From the NCBI RefSeq assembly GCF_000698555.1, contig NZ_JFHE01000023.1, positions 17,513 through 81,512 on the forward strand: a DNA stretch of 64,000 bases, given 5' to 3'. This document shows positions 17,397-26,330 of this stretch, piece after piece. Source of the stretch: Caballeronia grimmiae. GTDB lineage: Bacteria; Pseudomonadota; Gammaproteobacteria; Burkholderiales; Burkholderiaceae. Made by a program: the position numbers and the translations under genes. Position 1 is the first letter of the stretch; each line of letters opens with the position of its first letter. Below the pieces are notes generated by a model. It was given only the letters and a program-made list of their open reading frames with translations. It did not search any database and was not told the origin of the DNA.

Positions 17397-18481
17397 TGTC
17401 CGCCATGATTACAGTCAATGTCGAACTGGGCGAGCGCGCCTATCCCATTCATATCGGTGCGGGGCTGATCGGGCGCACGGAGCTTTTTGCGCCGCATATC
17501 AAGGGCTCGTCGGTGGCCATCGTCACCAATGCGACCGTCGATCCGCTCTATGGCGATGCGCTGCGCGCCGCGCTCGAACCGCTCGGCAAGAAAGTGACGA
17601 CCGTCGTTCTGCCCGACGGCGAAGCGCACAAGAACTGGGAAACGCTCAATACCATCTTCGACGCGCTCCTCACCGAACGCGCCGATCGCAAGACGACGCT
17701 CATCGCGCTCGGCGGCGGCGTCGTCGGCGACATGACCGGCTTCGCGGCGGCCTGCTACATGCGCGGCGTGCCGTTCATTCAGGTGCCGACCACGCTGCTT
17801 GCGCAGGTGGATTCGTCGGTCGGGGGCAAGACCGGCATCAATCACCCGCTCGGCAAGAACATGATCGGAGCGTTCTATCAGCCGCAGGCTGTCATCGCCG
17901 ATATCGCCGCACTGCACACGCTGCCGGAACGCGAACTGGCCGCGGGCATCGCGGAAGTCATCAAGACGGGCGCGATCGCCGATGCCGGTTTCTTCCACTG
18001 GATCGAAGCGAACATCGGCGCATTGAACAGCCGCGACGAAAGCGCGCTCGCGCATGCGGTCAAACGTTCGTGCGAGATCAAGGCATCGGTTGTGGCGTCG
18101 GACGAACGCGAAGGCGGGCAGCGCGCCATCCTCAATTTCGGCCATACGTTCGGCCACGCCATCGAAGCCGGGCTCGGCTATGGCGAATGGCTGCACGGCG
18201 AAGCGGTCGGTTGCGGCATGGTCATGGCGGCCGACTTGTCGGTGCGCCTCGGCAAGCTCGACGACGCCGCACGCAAGCGGCTGGTGCGCGTCATCGAGGC
18301 GGCGAAGCTGCCGGTCGTCGGCCCGAAGCTGGGCGATGACCGCTACGTCGACCTGATGAAAGTCGACAAGAAAGCCGAAGCCGGCGAAATCAAATTCATC
18401 CTGCTGACTCGTTTTGGCGCGACGGAGATCACGAGCGCGCCCGATCAGGCCGTGCGTGCGACGCTCGCAGCTAGCGTCTGA
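17396..18481 (+). CDS. aroB: 3-dehydroquinate synthase
   Basis: Converts DAHP to 3-dehydroquinate using NAD and a divalent metal. The 361-residue protein has the NAD-binding GGGVVGDMTGFAA, active-site KTGINHPLGKNMIG, and metal-ligand regions ELAAGIAEVIK, FGHTFGHAIE and WLHGEAV. The ATG at 17396 overlaps the aroK TAA (TAATG); an ATG at 17405 is an alternative. The aroKB pair after pilQ is a widespread proteobacterial arrangement. Confidence 0.95.
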   Translation: MSAMITVNVELGERAYPIHIGAGLIGRTELFAPHIKGSSVAIVTNATVDPLYGDALRAALEPLGKKVTTVVLPDGEAHKNWETLNTIFDALLTERADRKTTLIALGGGVVGDMTGFAAACYMRGVPFIQVPTTLLAQVDSSVGGKTGINHPLGKNMIGAFYQPQAVIADIAALHTLPERELAAGIAEVIKTGAIADAGFFHWIEANIGALNSRDESALAHAVKRSCEIKASVVASDEREGGQRAILNFGHTFGHAIEAGLGYGEWLHGEAVGCGMVMAADLSVRLGKLDDAARKRLVRVIEAAKLPVVGPKLGDDRYVDLMKVDKKAEAGEIKFILLTRFGATEITSAPDQAVRATLAASV

Positions 18482-18524
18482 GCGCCACGCAGCAGCCGGA
18501 ACCACGACGATGCGGAGGCAGCCG

Positions 18525-19739
18525 GTGAGCGAAACAGAAGCAGGATTCGGAGCGCCGTCGCAAGGGGCGCTCGAAGCCCATCTTGCGCCGTATGCGGCGC
18601 GTTCGTCGACGTCGCGCGGACGCCGCTATGCGGAGACGCCGCCCGCCGCGCGCACCGAGTTTCAGCGCGACCGCGATCGCATCGTGCATTCGACGGCCTT
18701 TCGCCGGCTCGAATACAAGACCCAGGTTTTCGTCAATCACGAAGGCGACCTGTTCCGCACGCGTCTGACGCACAGTCTGGAAGTGGCGCAAATCGCGCGT
18801 TCCGTCGCGCGCAATCTGCGGCTGAACGAAGACCTCGTCGAGGCGATATCGCTTGCGCATGATCTCGGTCACACGCCGTTCGGCCACGCCGGGCAGGACG
18901 CGCTGCACGAATGCATGCGCGATCAAGGCGGCTTTGAACACAATCTGCAAAGTCTCGCGGTCGTCGATCAGCTCGAAGAGCACTACGGCGCGTTCGACGG
19001 ACTCAACCTCTGCTTCGAAACGCGTGAAGGCATTCTCAAGCATTGCTCACGCGAGAACGCACGCAAGCTGGGCGAACTCGGCGAACGCTTTCTCGCGGGC
19101 AGGCAGCCATCGCTCGAAGCGCAGATTGCCAACGTCGCGGACGAGATCGCGTACAACAATCACGACGTCGACGATGGCCTGCGTTCCGGCCTGCTCACGC
19201 TCGAGCAAATGTCCGAAGTGAGTCTCTGGCATACGCACTTCGATGCGGCGCGCGCGGAGTTCCCCGGCATCGAAGGCCGCAGGCTCATTCACGAGACCAT
19301 ACGCCGCATCATCAATACGCTGATCGTGGATCTGATCGAGACCACGAGCCGCAATCTGGCGCGCGTGAAGCCGGCATCCATCGAAGACGTGCGCAGTGCG
19401 CCGCTGCTCGTCGCGCATAGCGATGAAGTCGCCGCGCAAGCCGCCGCGCTCAAGCGCTTCCTGTTCAAGAACCTGTATCGCCATTACCGCGTGATGCGCA
19501 TGGCCAACAAGGCGAAGCGCGTCGTCACCGGCCTGTTCGACGCCTTTACCGACGACCCGCGCTTGCTGCCGCCCGCGTACCAGGCGCGTCTCGCCGTGGC
19601 CGAAGAGTCCGCGAACGACGCCGCCGCGCCATGCCACGAGAGCACGCAGGCGCGGCTGATCGCGCATTACATCGCGGGAATGACGGATCGATATGCACTG
19701 AAGGAATACCAACGTCTGTTTGTCATCGACAACAATTAA
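18525..19739 (+). CDS. dgt: Deoxyguanosinetriphosphate triphosphohydrolase-like dNTPase
   Basis: An HD-domain enzyme expected to cleave dNTPs to nucleosides and triphosphate. The 404-residue protein has His83 (LTHSLEV) and His112-Asp113 in AHDLGHTPFGHAG, the metal-binding HD set. GGAGG at 18514-18518, six bases ahead, favours GTG 18525 over ATG 18510. It fits the dGTPase type 2 subgroup, whose substrate range is wider than dGTP. It follows aroB by 43 bases. Confidence 0.9.
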   Translation: MSETEAGFGAPSQGALEAHLAPYAARSSTSRGRRYAETPPAARTEFQRDRDRIVHSTAFRRLEYKTQVFVNHEGDLFRTRLTHSLEVAQIARSVARNLRLNEDLVEAISLAHDLGHTPFGHAGQDALHECMRDQGGFEHNLQSLAVVDQLEEHYGAFDGLNLCFETREGILKHCSRENARKLGELGERFLAGRQPSLEAQIANVADEIAYNNHDVDDGLRSGLLTLEQMSEVSLWHTHFDAARAEFPGIEGRRLIHETIRRIINTLIVDLIETTSRNLARVKPASIEDVRSAPLLVAHSDEVAAQAAALKRFLFKNLYRHYRVMRMANKAKRVVTGLFDAFTDDPRLLPPAYQARLAVAEESANDAAAPCHESTQARLIAHYIAGMTDRYALKEYQRLFVIDNN

Positions 19740-19785
19740 GATCGCGCGTTTTCAAGCGCGAATCTGTAAAAAAGGAGACTCATCG

Positions 19786-21111
19786 ATGAAATGCACGCCC
19801 TCGTTCCGCTCGATCACGGCCGCTGCCGTTCTGGCCTTCGGCGCCAGCACCGCAGCGCGCGCCGCGACGGAAATCCAGTTCTGGCACGCGATGGAGGCCG
19901 CCCTCGGCGAGCGCGTGAACGACATCGCCAAGGACTTCAACGCGTCGCAGAGCGACTACACGATCGTCCCGGTGTTCAAGGGCACCTATGACCAGACGCT
20001 TGCAGCGGGCATCGCGGCGTATCGCAGCGGCAATGCGCCCGCGATCCTGCAAGTCTACGAAGTCGGCACCGCAACGATGATGCAGGCGAAAAAGGCCGTG
20101 CTCCCGGTCTCCGACGTGTTCAAGCAAGCGGGCGTGCCGCTCGACGAGAAGGCGTTCGTGCCGACCATCGCCGGCTATTACAGCGACGCGAAGACCGGCC
20201 ATCTCATCTCCATGCCGTTCAACAGTTCCACGCCCGTTCTGTACTACAACAAGGACGCGTTCAAGAAGGCGGGTCTCGATCCGAACCAGCCGCCGAAAAC
20301 CTGGGCCGATGTCGAAGCCGACGCGAAGAAGCTGAAGGCGGCGGGCTATTCGTGCGGCTATTCGTCGGGCTGGCAGAGCTGGATTCAGCTGGAGAACTAC
20401 AGCGCGTGGCATGCGGCGCCGTTTGCATCGAAGAACAATGGCTTCGACGGACTCGATGCCAAGCTCGAGTTCAACAAGCCGCTGCAGGTCGCGCATATCC
20501 AGTTCCTGCAGAAGATGGCGAAGGAAGGCACGTTCACTTACGTCGGGCGCAAGGACGAGCCGGTATCCAAGTTCTATAGCGGCGACTGCGGGATCATCAC
20601 GAACTCGTCGGGCTCGCGGGCGACTATCCAGAAGTATGCGAAGTTCGATTTCGGCGTCGGCATGATGCCTTACGACGCGAGCGTGAAGGGCGCGCCGCAG
20701 AACGCGATCATCGGCGGCGCGAGCCTTTGGGTGCTGGCGGGCAAGGACCCGGCGGTGTACAAGGGCGTCGCGAAGTTCCTCGCGTATCTGGCCACGCCGC
20801 CGGTCGCGGCGAAGTGGCATCAGGACACCGGCTATCTGCCCGTGACGACCGCCGCCTATGAACTCACGCAAAAGCAGGGCTTCTACGACAAGAATCCCGG
20901 CGCGGACATCGCCATCAAGCAGATGCTGAACAAGCCGCCGCTTGCCTATACCAAGGGCCTGCGTCTCGGCAACATGCCGCAGATTCGCACCATCGTCGAT
21001 GAAGAACTCGAGCAGGTGTGGGCGGAAAAGAAGACGCCGCAGCAGGCGCTCGATTCTTCCGTGCAGCGCGGCGACGAACTTCTGCGCCGCTTCGAAAAGA
21101 GCGGCGGTTAA
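19786..21111 (+). CDS. ugpB: sn-glycerol-3-phosphate ABC transporter, periplasmic binding protein
   Basis: Captures glycerol-3-phosphate or glycerophosphodiesters in the periplasm. The 441-residue family 1 solute-binding protein has a signal peptide (about 1-26) and the UgpB-like opening TEIQFWHAMEAALGERVN. AAAGGAG precedes ATG 19786. It is the first gene of ugpBAECQ, and the cluster's ugpQ phosphodiesterase supports this substrate over sugars. A small inverted repeat (TCGCGC/GCGCGA, 19742-19761) lies just upstream. Confidence 0.9.
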   Translation: MKCTPSFRSITAAAVLAFGASTAARAATEIQFWHAMEAALGERVNDIAKDFNASQSDYTIVPVFKGTYDQTLAAGIAAYRSGNAPAILQVYEVGTATMMQAKKAVLPVSDVFKQAGVPLDEKAFVPTIAGYYSDAKTGHLISMPFNSSTPVLYYNKDAFKKAGLDPNQPPKTWADVEADAKKLKAAGYSCGYSSGWQSWIQLENYSAWHAAPFASKNNGFDGLDAKLEFNKPLQVAHIQFLQKMAKEGTFTYVGRKDEPVSKFYSGDCGIITNSSGSRATIQKYAKFDFGVGMMPYDASVKGAPQNAIIGGASLWVLAGKDPAVYKGVAKFLAYLATPPVAAKWHQDTGYLPVTTAAYELTQKQGFYDKNPGADIAIKQMLNKPPLAYTKGLRLGNMPQIRTIVDEELEQVWAEKKTPQQALDSSVQRGDELLRRFEKSGG

Positions 21112-21167
21112 GCGCCACGGTCAGGCATGCGCCCGCGCCAAACGCGGGCGCCGTTCAGGACATACCG

Positions 21168-22052
21168 ATGGAAAAACGGTCTCGTTTCGATACGAGCGTG
21201 TTGCCGTATCTGCTCGTCGCGCCTCAACTCGCGATCACCGCGCTCTTCTTCCTCTGGCCCGCCGGCGAGGCGCTATGGCAAGCGACGCAAAGCCAGGACG
21301 CGTTCGGCACGTCCAGCGAATTCGTCGGCTTCGCAAACTTCCGGCAGCTCTTCGCGGACCCGCTGTACCTGTCATCGTTCAGTACGACGATGATCTTCTG
21401 CGCGCTCGTCACCGTGTCCGGACTCGTGATCTCGCTGCTGCTCGCCGCATGCGCAGATCGCGTGACGCGCGGGGCGAAGGCGTATCAGACGCTGCTCATC
21501 TGGCCGTATGCGGTCGCCCCGGCCATCGCGGCCGTGCTGTGGTCGTTTCTCTTCAATCCGAGCATCGGGCTGGTCACGTACGCGCTCGCGAAGCAGGGCA
21601 TCGTATGGAACCACGCCCTCAACGGCACGCAGGCGATGTTTCTCGTCGTGCTCGCGTCGGTGTGGAAACAGGTCAGCTATAACTTCCTGTTCTTCTATGC
21701 CGGCCTGCAGGCGATACCGCAATCGCTGATCGAAGCCGCCGCGATCGACGGCGCCGGTCCCGTGCGGCGCTTCTTCGGCATTGCGTTGCCGCTGCTGTCG
21801 CCGACGAGTTTCTTCCTGCTCGTCGTCAACCTGGTCTACGCGTTCTTCGATACCTTCCCCGTCATCGATGCCGCCACTGGCGGCGGTCCCGCTCAATCGA
21901 CCAAGACGCTGATCTACAAGATCTTCGCGGAAGGGTTTCAGGGACTCGACATCGGCAGCTCGGGCGCGCAGTCGGTCGTGCTGATGGTGATCGTCGTCGC
22001 GCTGACCATCGTGCAGTTCCGCTTCGTCGAACGCAGGGTGCAATACTCATGA
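21168..22052 (+). CDS. ugpA: sn-glycerol-3-phosphate ABC transporter, permease UgpA
   Basis: A six-helix inner-membrane permease half. The 294-residue protein has the EAA loop (LIEAAAIDGAGPVRRF) that contacts the ATPase UgpC. The ATG at 21168 (MEKRSRFD) gives the standard short cytoplasmic N-terminus. It overlaps ugpE by ATGA. Confidence 0.92.
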   Translation: MEKRSRFDTSVLPYLLVAPQLAITALFFLWPAGEALWQATQSQDAFGTSSEFVGFANFRQLFADPLYLSSFSTTMIFCALVTVSGLVISLLLAACADRVTRGAKAYQTLLIWPYAVAPAIAAVLWSFLFNPSIGLVTYALAKQGIVWNHALNGTQAMFLVVLASVWKQVSYNFLFFYAGLQAIPQSLIEAAAIDGAGPVRRFFGIALPLLSPTSFFLLVVNLVYAFFDTFPVIDAATGGGPAQSTKTLIYKIFAEGFQGLDIGSSGAQSVVLMVIVVALTIVQFRFVERRVQYS

Positions 22053-22894
22053 TCGAGAATCGTCGCGGCTTCGATATCTTCTGTCACGCGGTGCTGATCC
22101 TCGGCGTCGCGCTGGTCGTGTTCCCGGTGTACGTCGCGTTCTGCGCGGCCTCGATGAATTCGAGCGAAGTATTCAGCGTGCCGCTTTCGCTGATTCCGAG
22201 CACGCATCTCTTCGAAAACATTGCGCACATCTGGACGCACGGCAGCGGCAATGCGGCGGCGCCCTTCGGACGCATGCTCATCAATAGTCTCGTGATGGCG
22301 CTCGTCATCTCCATCGGCAAGATCGCGGTGTCGATCATTTCGGCGTATGCGATTGTCTTCTTTCGCTTCCCGATGAAGAACCTCGCGTTCTGGCTGATCT
22401 TCGTCACGCTGATGCTGCCCGTGGAAGTCCGCATCTTTCCGACGGTGCAGGTCGTGTCGTCGATGCATCTCGCCAACACGTACGCCGGTCTCACGCTGCC
22501 GCTGATCGCCTCCGCGACGGCGACCTTCCTGTTCCGGCAGTTCTTCATGACGCTGCCCGACGAACTAATGGAAGCGGCGCGCATCGACGGTGCGGGGCCG
22601 CTGCGTTTCTTCTGGGACGTGGTGCTGCCGCTGTCGAAGACGAACATCGCGGCGCTTTTCGTCATCACTTTTATCTACGGCTGGAACCAGTACCTCTGGC
22701 CGATTCTGATCACCAATCAGCAGTCGCTGCAAACGGCGGTGGTCGGCATCAAGAGCATGATCGCCTCGGGCGATACCGCGACCGAATGGCATCTCGTGAT
22801 GAGCGCGACGCTGCTTGCGATGCTGCCGCCGCTCGCCGTCGTGCTGACGATGCAGCGCTGGTTCGTGCGCGGACTCGTGGACGCGGAAAAATAA
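22049..22894 (+). CDS. ugpE: sn-glycerol-3-phosphate ABC transporter, permease UgpE
   Basis: The second permease half, 281 residues, with six predicted helices and its own EAA loop (LMEAARIDGAGPLRFF). ATGA overlap with ugpA indicates coupled translation and a heterodimeric channel. Confidence 0.92.
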   Translation: MIENRRGFDIFCHAVLILGVALVVFPVYVAFCAASMNSSEVFSVPLSLIPSTHLFENIAHIWTHGSGNAAAPFGRMLINSLVMALVISIGKIAVSIISAYAIVFFRFPMKNLAFWLIFVTLMLPVEVRIFPTVQVVSSMHLANTYAGLTLPLIASATATFLFRQFFMTLPDELMEAARIDGAGPLRFFWDVVLPLSKTNIAALFVITFIYGWNQYLWPILITNQQSLQTAVVGIKSMIASGDTATEWHLVMSATLLAMLPPLAVVLTMQRWFVRGLVDAEK

Positions 22895-22913
22895 AACTGG
22901 AGACCGGGTATCA

Positions 22914-23999
22914 ATGGCTGCACTGACACTCAAAGGCGTCAAGAAGACATACGACGGCACGCAATACGTGCTTCATGGCATCGATGTATCGATCGAGGAT
23001 GGCGAGTTCGTCGTGATGGTTGGTCCATCCGGTTGCGGCAAGTCGACGCTACTGCGCATGGTCGCGGGACTCGAGAGCGTGTCGGAAGGCACGATCGAGA
23101 TTGCGGGCAAGGTCGTGAACAAGCTGGAGCCGAAAGATCGCGACATCGCGATGGTCTTTCAGAATTACGCACTTTATCCGCACATGAGTGTCGCGCAGAA
23201 TATGGCCTATGCGTTGAAGATCGGCGGCGTAGATCGCGGAACGATTGAAAGCCGCGTCGCGAACGCCGCGCGTATTCTGGAGCTCGAGCATTTGCTGGCG
23301 CGCAAGCCGCGCGAGTTGTCCGGCGGCCAGCGGCAGCGAGTTGCAATGGGTCGTGCCATCGTGCGTGAGCCGGCGGTGTTTCTGTTCGACGAGCCGCTGT
23401 CCAATCTGGATGCCAAGCTGCGCGTGCAGATGCGCCTCGAAATTCAGCGGCTGCACGCGCGCCTCGCGACGACGAGCCTTTACGTCACGCATGACCAGAT
23501 CGAAGCCATGACGCTCGCGCAGCGCGTCATCGTGATGAACAAGGGGCACGCTGAACAGATCGGCGCGCCGACTGAAGTGTACGAGCGGCCGGCTACGGTG
23601 TTCGTGGCGAGTTTCATCGGATCGCCGGCCATGAATCTGCTCGAAGGCAGACTGTCCGACGATGGTTCGGTGTTCGAAGTAGCGGGCGGCGGTCCGAAGC
23701 TGACGGTTGCGGGCGCGAGCGGCGTGACGCGTGCCATGTTCGGGCGCGAGTGGATCGTCGGCATCCGTCCGGAACACATGACGCCGGGCAACCATGAGGC
23801 GGCGCAAGCGGTGCTCGACGTCGATTCGGCGGAATTGCTCGGCGCGGACAATCTTGCGCACGGCAAGTGGGGCAAGCATGACGTGGCGGCGCGCTTGCCG
23901 CACGTGCATCGGCCGGTGCGCGGGGAAAAGCTGGCGGTATCGGTGCCGGCGCGGCATCTGCATTTTTTCGATCCGGCTACCGGATTGCGCGCCAACTGA
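22914..23999 (+). CDS. ugpC: sn-glycerol-3-phosphate ABC transporter, ATP-binding protein UgpC
   Basis: The 361-residue CUT1/MalK-type ATPase has Walker A GPSGCGKST (38-46), signature LSGGQRQR, Walker B VFLFDEP and a C-terminal TOBE regulatory domain from about 240. It energises UgpAE. It lies 19 bases after ugpE with GGAGA upstream. Confidence 0.94.
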   Translation: MAALTLKGVKKTYDGTQYVLHGIDVSIEDGEFVVMVGPSGCGKSTLLRMVAGLESVSEGTIEIAGKVVNKLEPKDRDIAMVFQNYALYPHMSVAQNMAYALKIGGVDRGTIESRVANAARILELEHLLARKPRELSGGQRQRVAMGRAIVREPAVFLFDEPLSNLDAKLRVQMRLEIQRLHARLATTSLYVTHDQIEAMTLAQRVIVMNKGHAEQIGAPTEVYERPATVFVASFIGSPAMNLLEGRLSDDGSVFEVAGGGPKLTVAGASGVTRAMFGREWIVGIRPEHMTPGNHEAAQAVLDVDSAELLGADNLAHGKWGKHDVAARLPHVHRPVRGEKLAVSVPARHLHFFDPATGLRAN

Positions 24000-24012
24000 A
24001 GGAGGCTTTGCG

Positions 24013-24768
24013 ATGAGAATCTGGCCGTACCCCGCCATCGTCGCGCATCGCGGCGGCGGCAAGCTCGCGCCCGAGAACACGCTCGAAGGCATCGATACAG
24101 GCGCGCGTCTCGGTCTCAAGATGATCGAGTTCGACGCGAAGCTGTCCGCGGACGACGTCGTCTTCCTGTTGCATGACGACGATGTCGACCGCACGTCGAA
24201 CGGCCACGGCCCGGCGAAGTCGATGACCTACGCGCAGTTGCGCGCGCTCGACGCCGGTTCGTGGTTCGGCAAGGAATTCGCGGGCGCGCATATGCCGACG
24301 CTCGCCGAAGTGCGCGAGCGATGCGCGTCGCTGAATGTGGCGGCTAACATCGAGATCAAGCCGTGTCCGGGGCGCGAAGTCGAAACCGGGGAACAGGTCG
24401 CACGCGAGGCGGCGCGCCTGTGGAACGATGTCGAACCGGAGCCGCTGTTGTCGTCGTTTTCGTATGCGGCATTGGAGGCGGCGCGCGATGCCGCGCCTGA
24501 TCTCCCGCGCGGCATGTTGTACGAACGCGTGCCGGCGGAGTGGCGCGAGCAAACGGCGGCGCTCGCGTGCGTGTCGCTGCACGCGGACCATCGTTCGCTT
24601 GACGAAACACTCGTGCGCGAAATCAAGCACGCGGGTCTGCGCGTGCTGGCCTACACGGTGAACGATCCCGAGCGCGCGCGCCTGCTTGCACAATGGGGCG
24701 TCGATGCGATCTGCACCGATCGCATCGATGTCATCGGCGCGAACTTTCTGGAAGACGCGCCGAAGTGA
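24013..24768 (+). CDS. ugpQ: Glycerophosphodiester phosphodiesterase UgpQ
   Basis: Hydrolyses glycerophosphodiesters to glycerol-3-phosphate and an alcohol in the cytosol. The 251-residue GDPD TIM barrel has His12-Arg13 (AHRGGG), Glu39 and Asp41 (MIEFDAK) and His54 (LLHDDD). GGAGG seven bases upstream fixes ATG 24013. It closes the ugp operon and meets the convergent DUF883 gene after 7 bases at a GC palindrome. Confidence 0.94.
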   Translation: MRIWPYPAIVAHRGGGKLAPENTLEGIDTGARLGLKMIEFDAKLSADDVVFLLHDDDVDRTSNGHGPAKSMTYAQLRALDAGSWFGKEFAGAHMPTLAEVRERCASLNVAANIEIKPCPGREVETGEQVAREAARLWNDVEPEPLLSSFSYAALEAARDAAPDLPRGMLYERVPAEWREQTAALACVSLHADHRSLDETLVREIKHAGLRVLAYTVNDPERARLLAQWGVDAICTDRIDVIGANFLEDAPK

Positions 24769-24775
24769 GGGCGCG

Positions 24776-25153
24776 CTAGCGGGCGCGCGAGAGCAGGATG
24801 CCCGCGAAGAGCGCCAGCCCGCCGACGATGGCAATGGTTTGCCAGGGCTTGTCGTGAAGATAGGCGTCGGCGTCGTCGAAGGCGGCGGCGGCGCGCTCGC
24901 GGACCACGGCGGGTGTGGCATTGAGGCGAGCGCGCGCAGAATCGATCTGATCGCCGATTCGGGCGCGAAGCGCGGCGGCGTCAGCGGACGCGCCGTCCGA
25001 CAGCAATCCTTCGAGTTCGGAAAGAAGGACGCGCAGTTCGCCGCCGATATCCTGGGCTGCTTCGCGGCCATGACGCGCCATGCGGCGTGCGCGGCGGCCG
25101 GTGGCGTTCCATGAATCTCCGATGGCGTCTCGCGTGTTAGGCAGTGCGTTCAT
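24776..25153 (-). CDS. DUF883 family (ElaB/YqjD-like) C-tail-anchored membrane protein
   Basis: The 125-residue protein has an Arg-rich amphipathic N-terminal half, an alanine-rich helical middle and one C-terminal transmembrane helix (about 103-122), ending in basic residues. ElaB and YqjD of this family anchor stationary-phase ribosomes to the inner membrane in Escherichia coli; function here is only inferred. It stands alone between convergent ugpQ and the OmpW gene. Confidence 0.8.
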   Translation of the reverse strand: MNALPNTRDAIGDSWNATGRRARRMARHGREAAQDIGGELRVLLSELEGLLSDGASADAAALRARIGDQIDSARARLNATPAVVRERAAAAFDDADAYLHDKPWQTIAIVGGLALFAGILLSRAR

Positions 25154-25304
25154 AGATCGCTCCGTCGATGGATGAATCGTGGATGGAGTCCGCTTGCATC
25201 GCGGGGAAGGTGCTTAGAGCAAGTAGGATGCCGGACCGTCGCGGCTCGCTGCTGGGCGCTCGCGATGCGTAATTACTGCGGCGTCCGCGCGCCGGCGCAA
25301 GTCA

Positions 25305-25327
25305 CTTTTACAAGGAGCGTGTAAAAG
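25305..25327. repeat. 8-bp inverted repeat next to the OmpW terminator
   Basis: CTTTTACA (25305-25312) and TGTAAAAG (25320-25327) are perfect complements around 7 bases. It abuts a terminator hairpin and could be a second stem-loop in the OmpW mRNA tail or an operator for the DUF883 gene. Confidence 0.5.
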
Positions 25328-25364
25328 CAAACGCCGCCATGCGGTAGCGCATGACGGCGTTTGC
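25321..25364 (-). terminator. Rho-independent terminator of the OmpW-like gene
   Basis: GCAAACGCCG (25327-25336) pairs with CGGCGTTTGC (25355-25364). An inner CATGCG/CGCATG stem lengthens the hairpin, and TTTT follows on the minus strand. Confidence 0.8.
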
Positions 25365-25399
25365 CGAGAGCTTGAAACGGTGAGACATCGGCATACAGA

Positions 25400-26125
25400 T
25401 CAGAAACGATAGCCGACGCGCAGATACGTCACGATCGGGTTGATCGTGATCTTCGCCTGCGATTGAACGTTGAGCGTGCCGACCGGCGTCTGGGCTTGCG
25501 TGCTCAGCTTGGCGGTCGCTTTCAGCGGAATGAAGGACACGGAGAACCCCGCGAACCAGTGTTCCGTGAAATTGTAGACAGCGCCGACATTGAAGACCGG
25601 CGCCCACGAACTATCCGTATCGACCGTGGTCGGACCATGCAGCACGGAGCCCTCGAAAGCCGCGTTGCTGATCTTCGCATCGGTGAACCAGGTGCGCGTC
25701 ACGCCCAAGCCGACATACGGGCGGAACTTCGCTTGCGGTTCGTTGAAGAAGTATTTGAAGAGCAGCGTTGGGCTCCATTGCTTCGCGCTGCCGATCTTGC
25801 CGAACGGTTCGAGCCTGCCGGTGCCGTTGAGGTCGAACGTTGGGGGAATGCCCATTTCGAATTCGGCGGCGATGTGGTCGGTCGCGAAGTAACCTACGGT
25901 GAAGCCGGCCGTATCCGAACTGCTGATACCCGCGCCCGTGCCCGGCGCGCTGATATTGACGGGAGATCCGCCTACACTTGTCTCTTTGAGCGGGCTGCTG
26001 CTGTCCTGTGGGGCGAGGTGAAACCAGCCTGCCGTTGCAAAAAAGGACCCAGCCGACTGTGCATGCGCCGCTGTGGACACGCACGCCAAAGCTGCAATCC
26101 CGGTTGCGACTTGTTTTATTTTCAT
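25400..26125 (-). CDS. OmpW-family outer-membrane beta-barrel protein
   Basis: The 241-residue protein has a Sec signal peptide (about 1-22, ending AHA) and alternating beta-strand character. It ends with the C-terminal aromatic YRF typical of barrels inserted by the BAM machinery. The segment QAKFRPYVGLGVTRTWF matches OmpW proteins. GGAGGAG on the minus strand fixes ATG 26125 over an in-frame ATG at 26161. OmpW porins are small hydrophobic-solute channels often linked to stress; the substrate here is unknown. Confidence 0.87.
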   Translation of the reverse strand: MKIKQVATGIAALACVSTAAHAQSAGSFFATAGWFHLAPQDSSSPLKETSVGGSPVNISAPGTGAGISSSDTAGFTVGYFATDHIAAEFEMGIPPTFDLNGTGRLEPFGKIGSAKQWSPTLLFKYFFNEPQAKFRPYVGLGVTRTWFTDAKISNAAFEGSVLHGPTTVDTDSSWAPVFNVGAVYNFTEHWFAGFSVSFIPLKATAKLSTQAQTPVGTLNVQSQAKITINPIVTYLRVGYRF

Positions 26126-26330
26126 TTGTGCTCCTCCAGAAAGCACGCCCATTATGAACACAACGTTTCAAACTAACCATAGCGGCGCCGTAGAGCATTT
26201 TCCCTAGGATGGCAGCGGCTTTGGAGTCCTGTTGCACGGCGCTTGCATGTGCCTGAAAGCCCCGTAGCACAGGCGTCTCCCGTCAGCCCCCGATCGGGGT
26301 AACACAAACGCGACCAACGGAATATCCAGA

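Noticed and set aside
19700..19785. Possible Pho box before ugpB (CTGTTTGTCAT)
   Set aside because: Only one half-site resembles the PhoB consensus and there is no second repeat at 11-base spacing.
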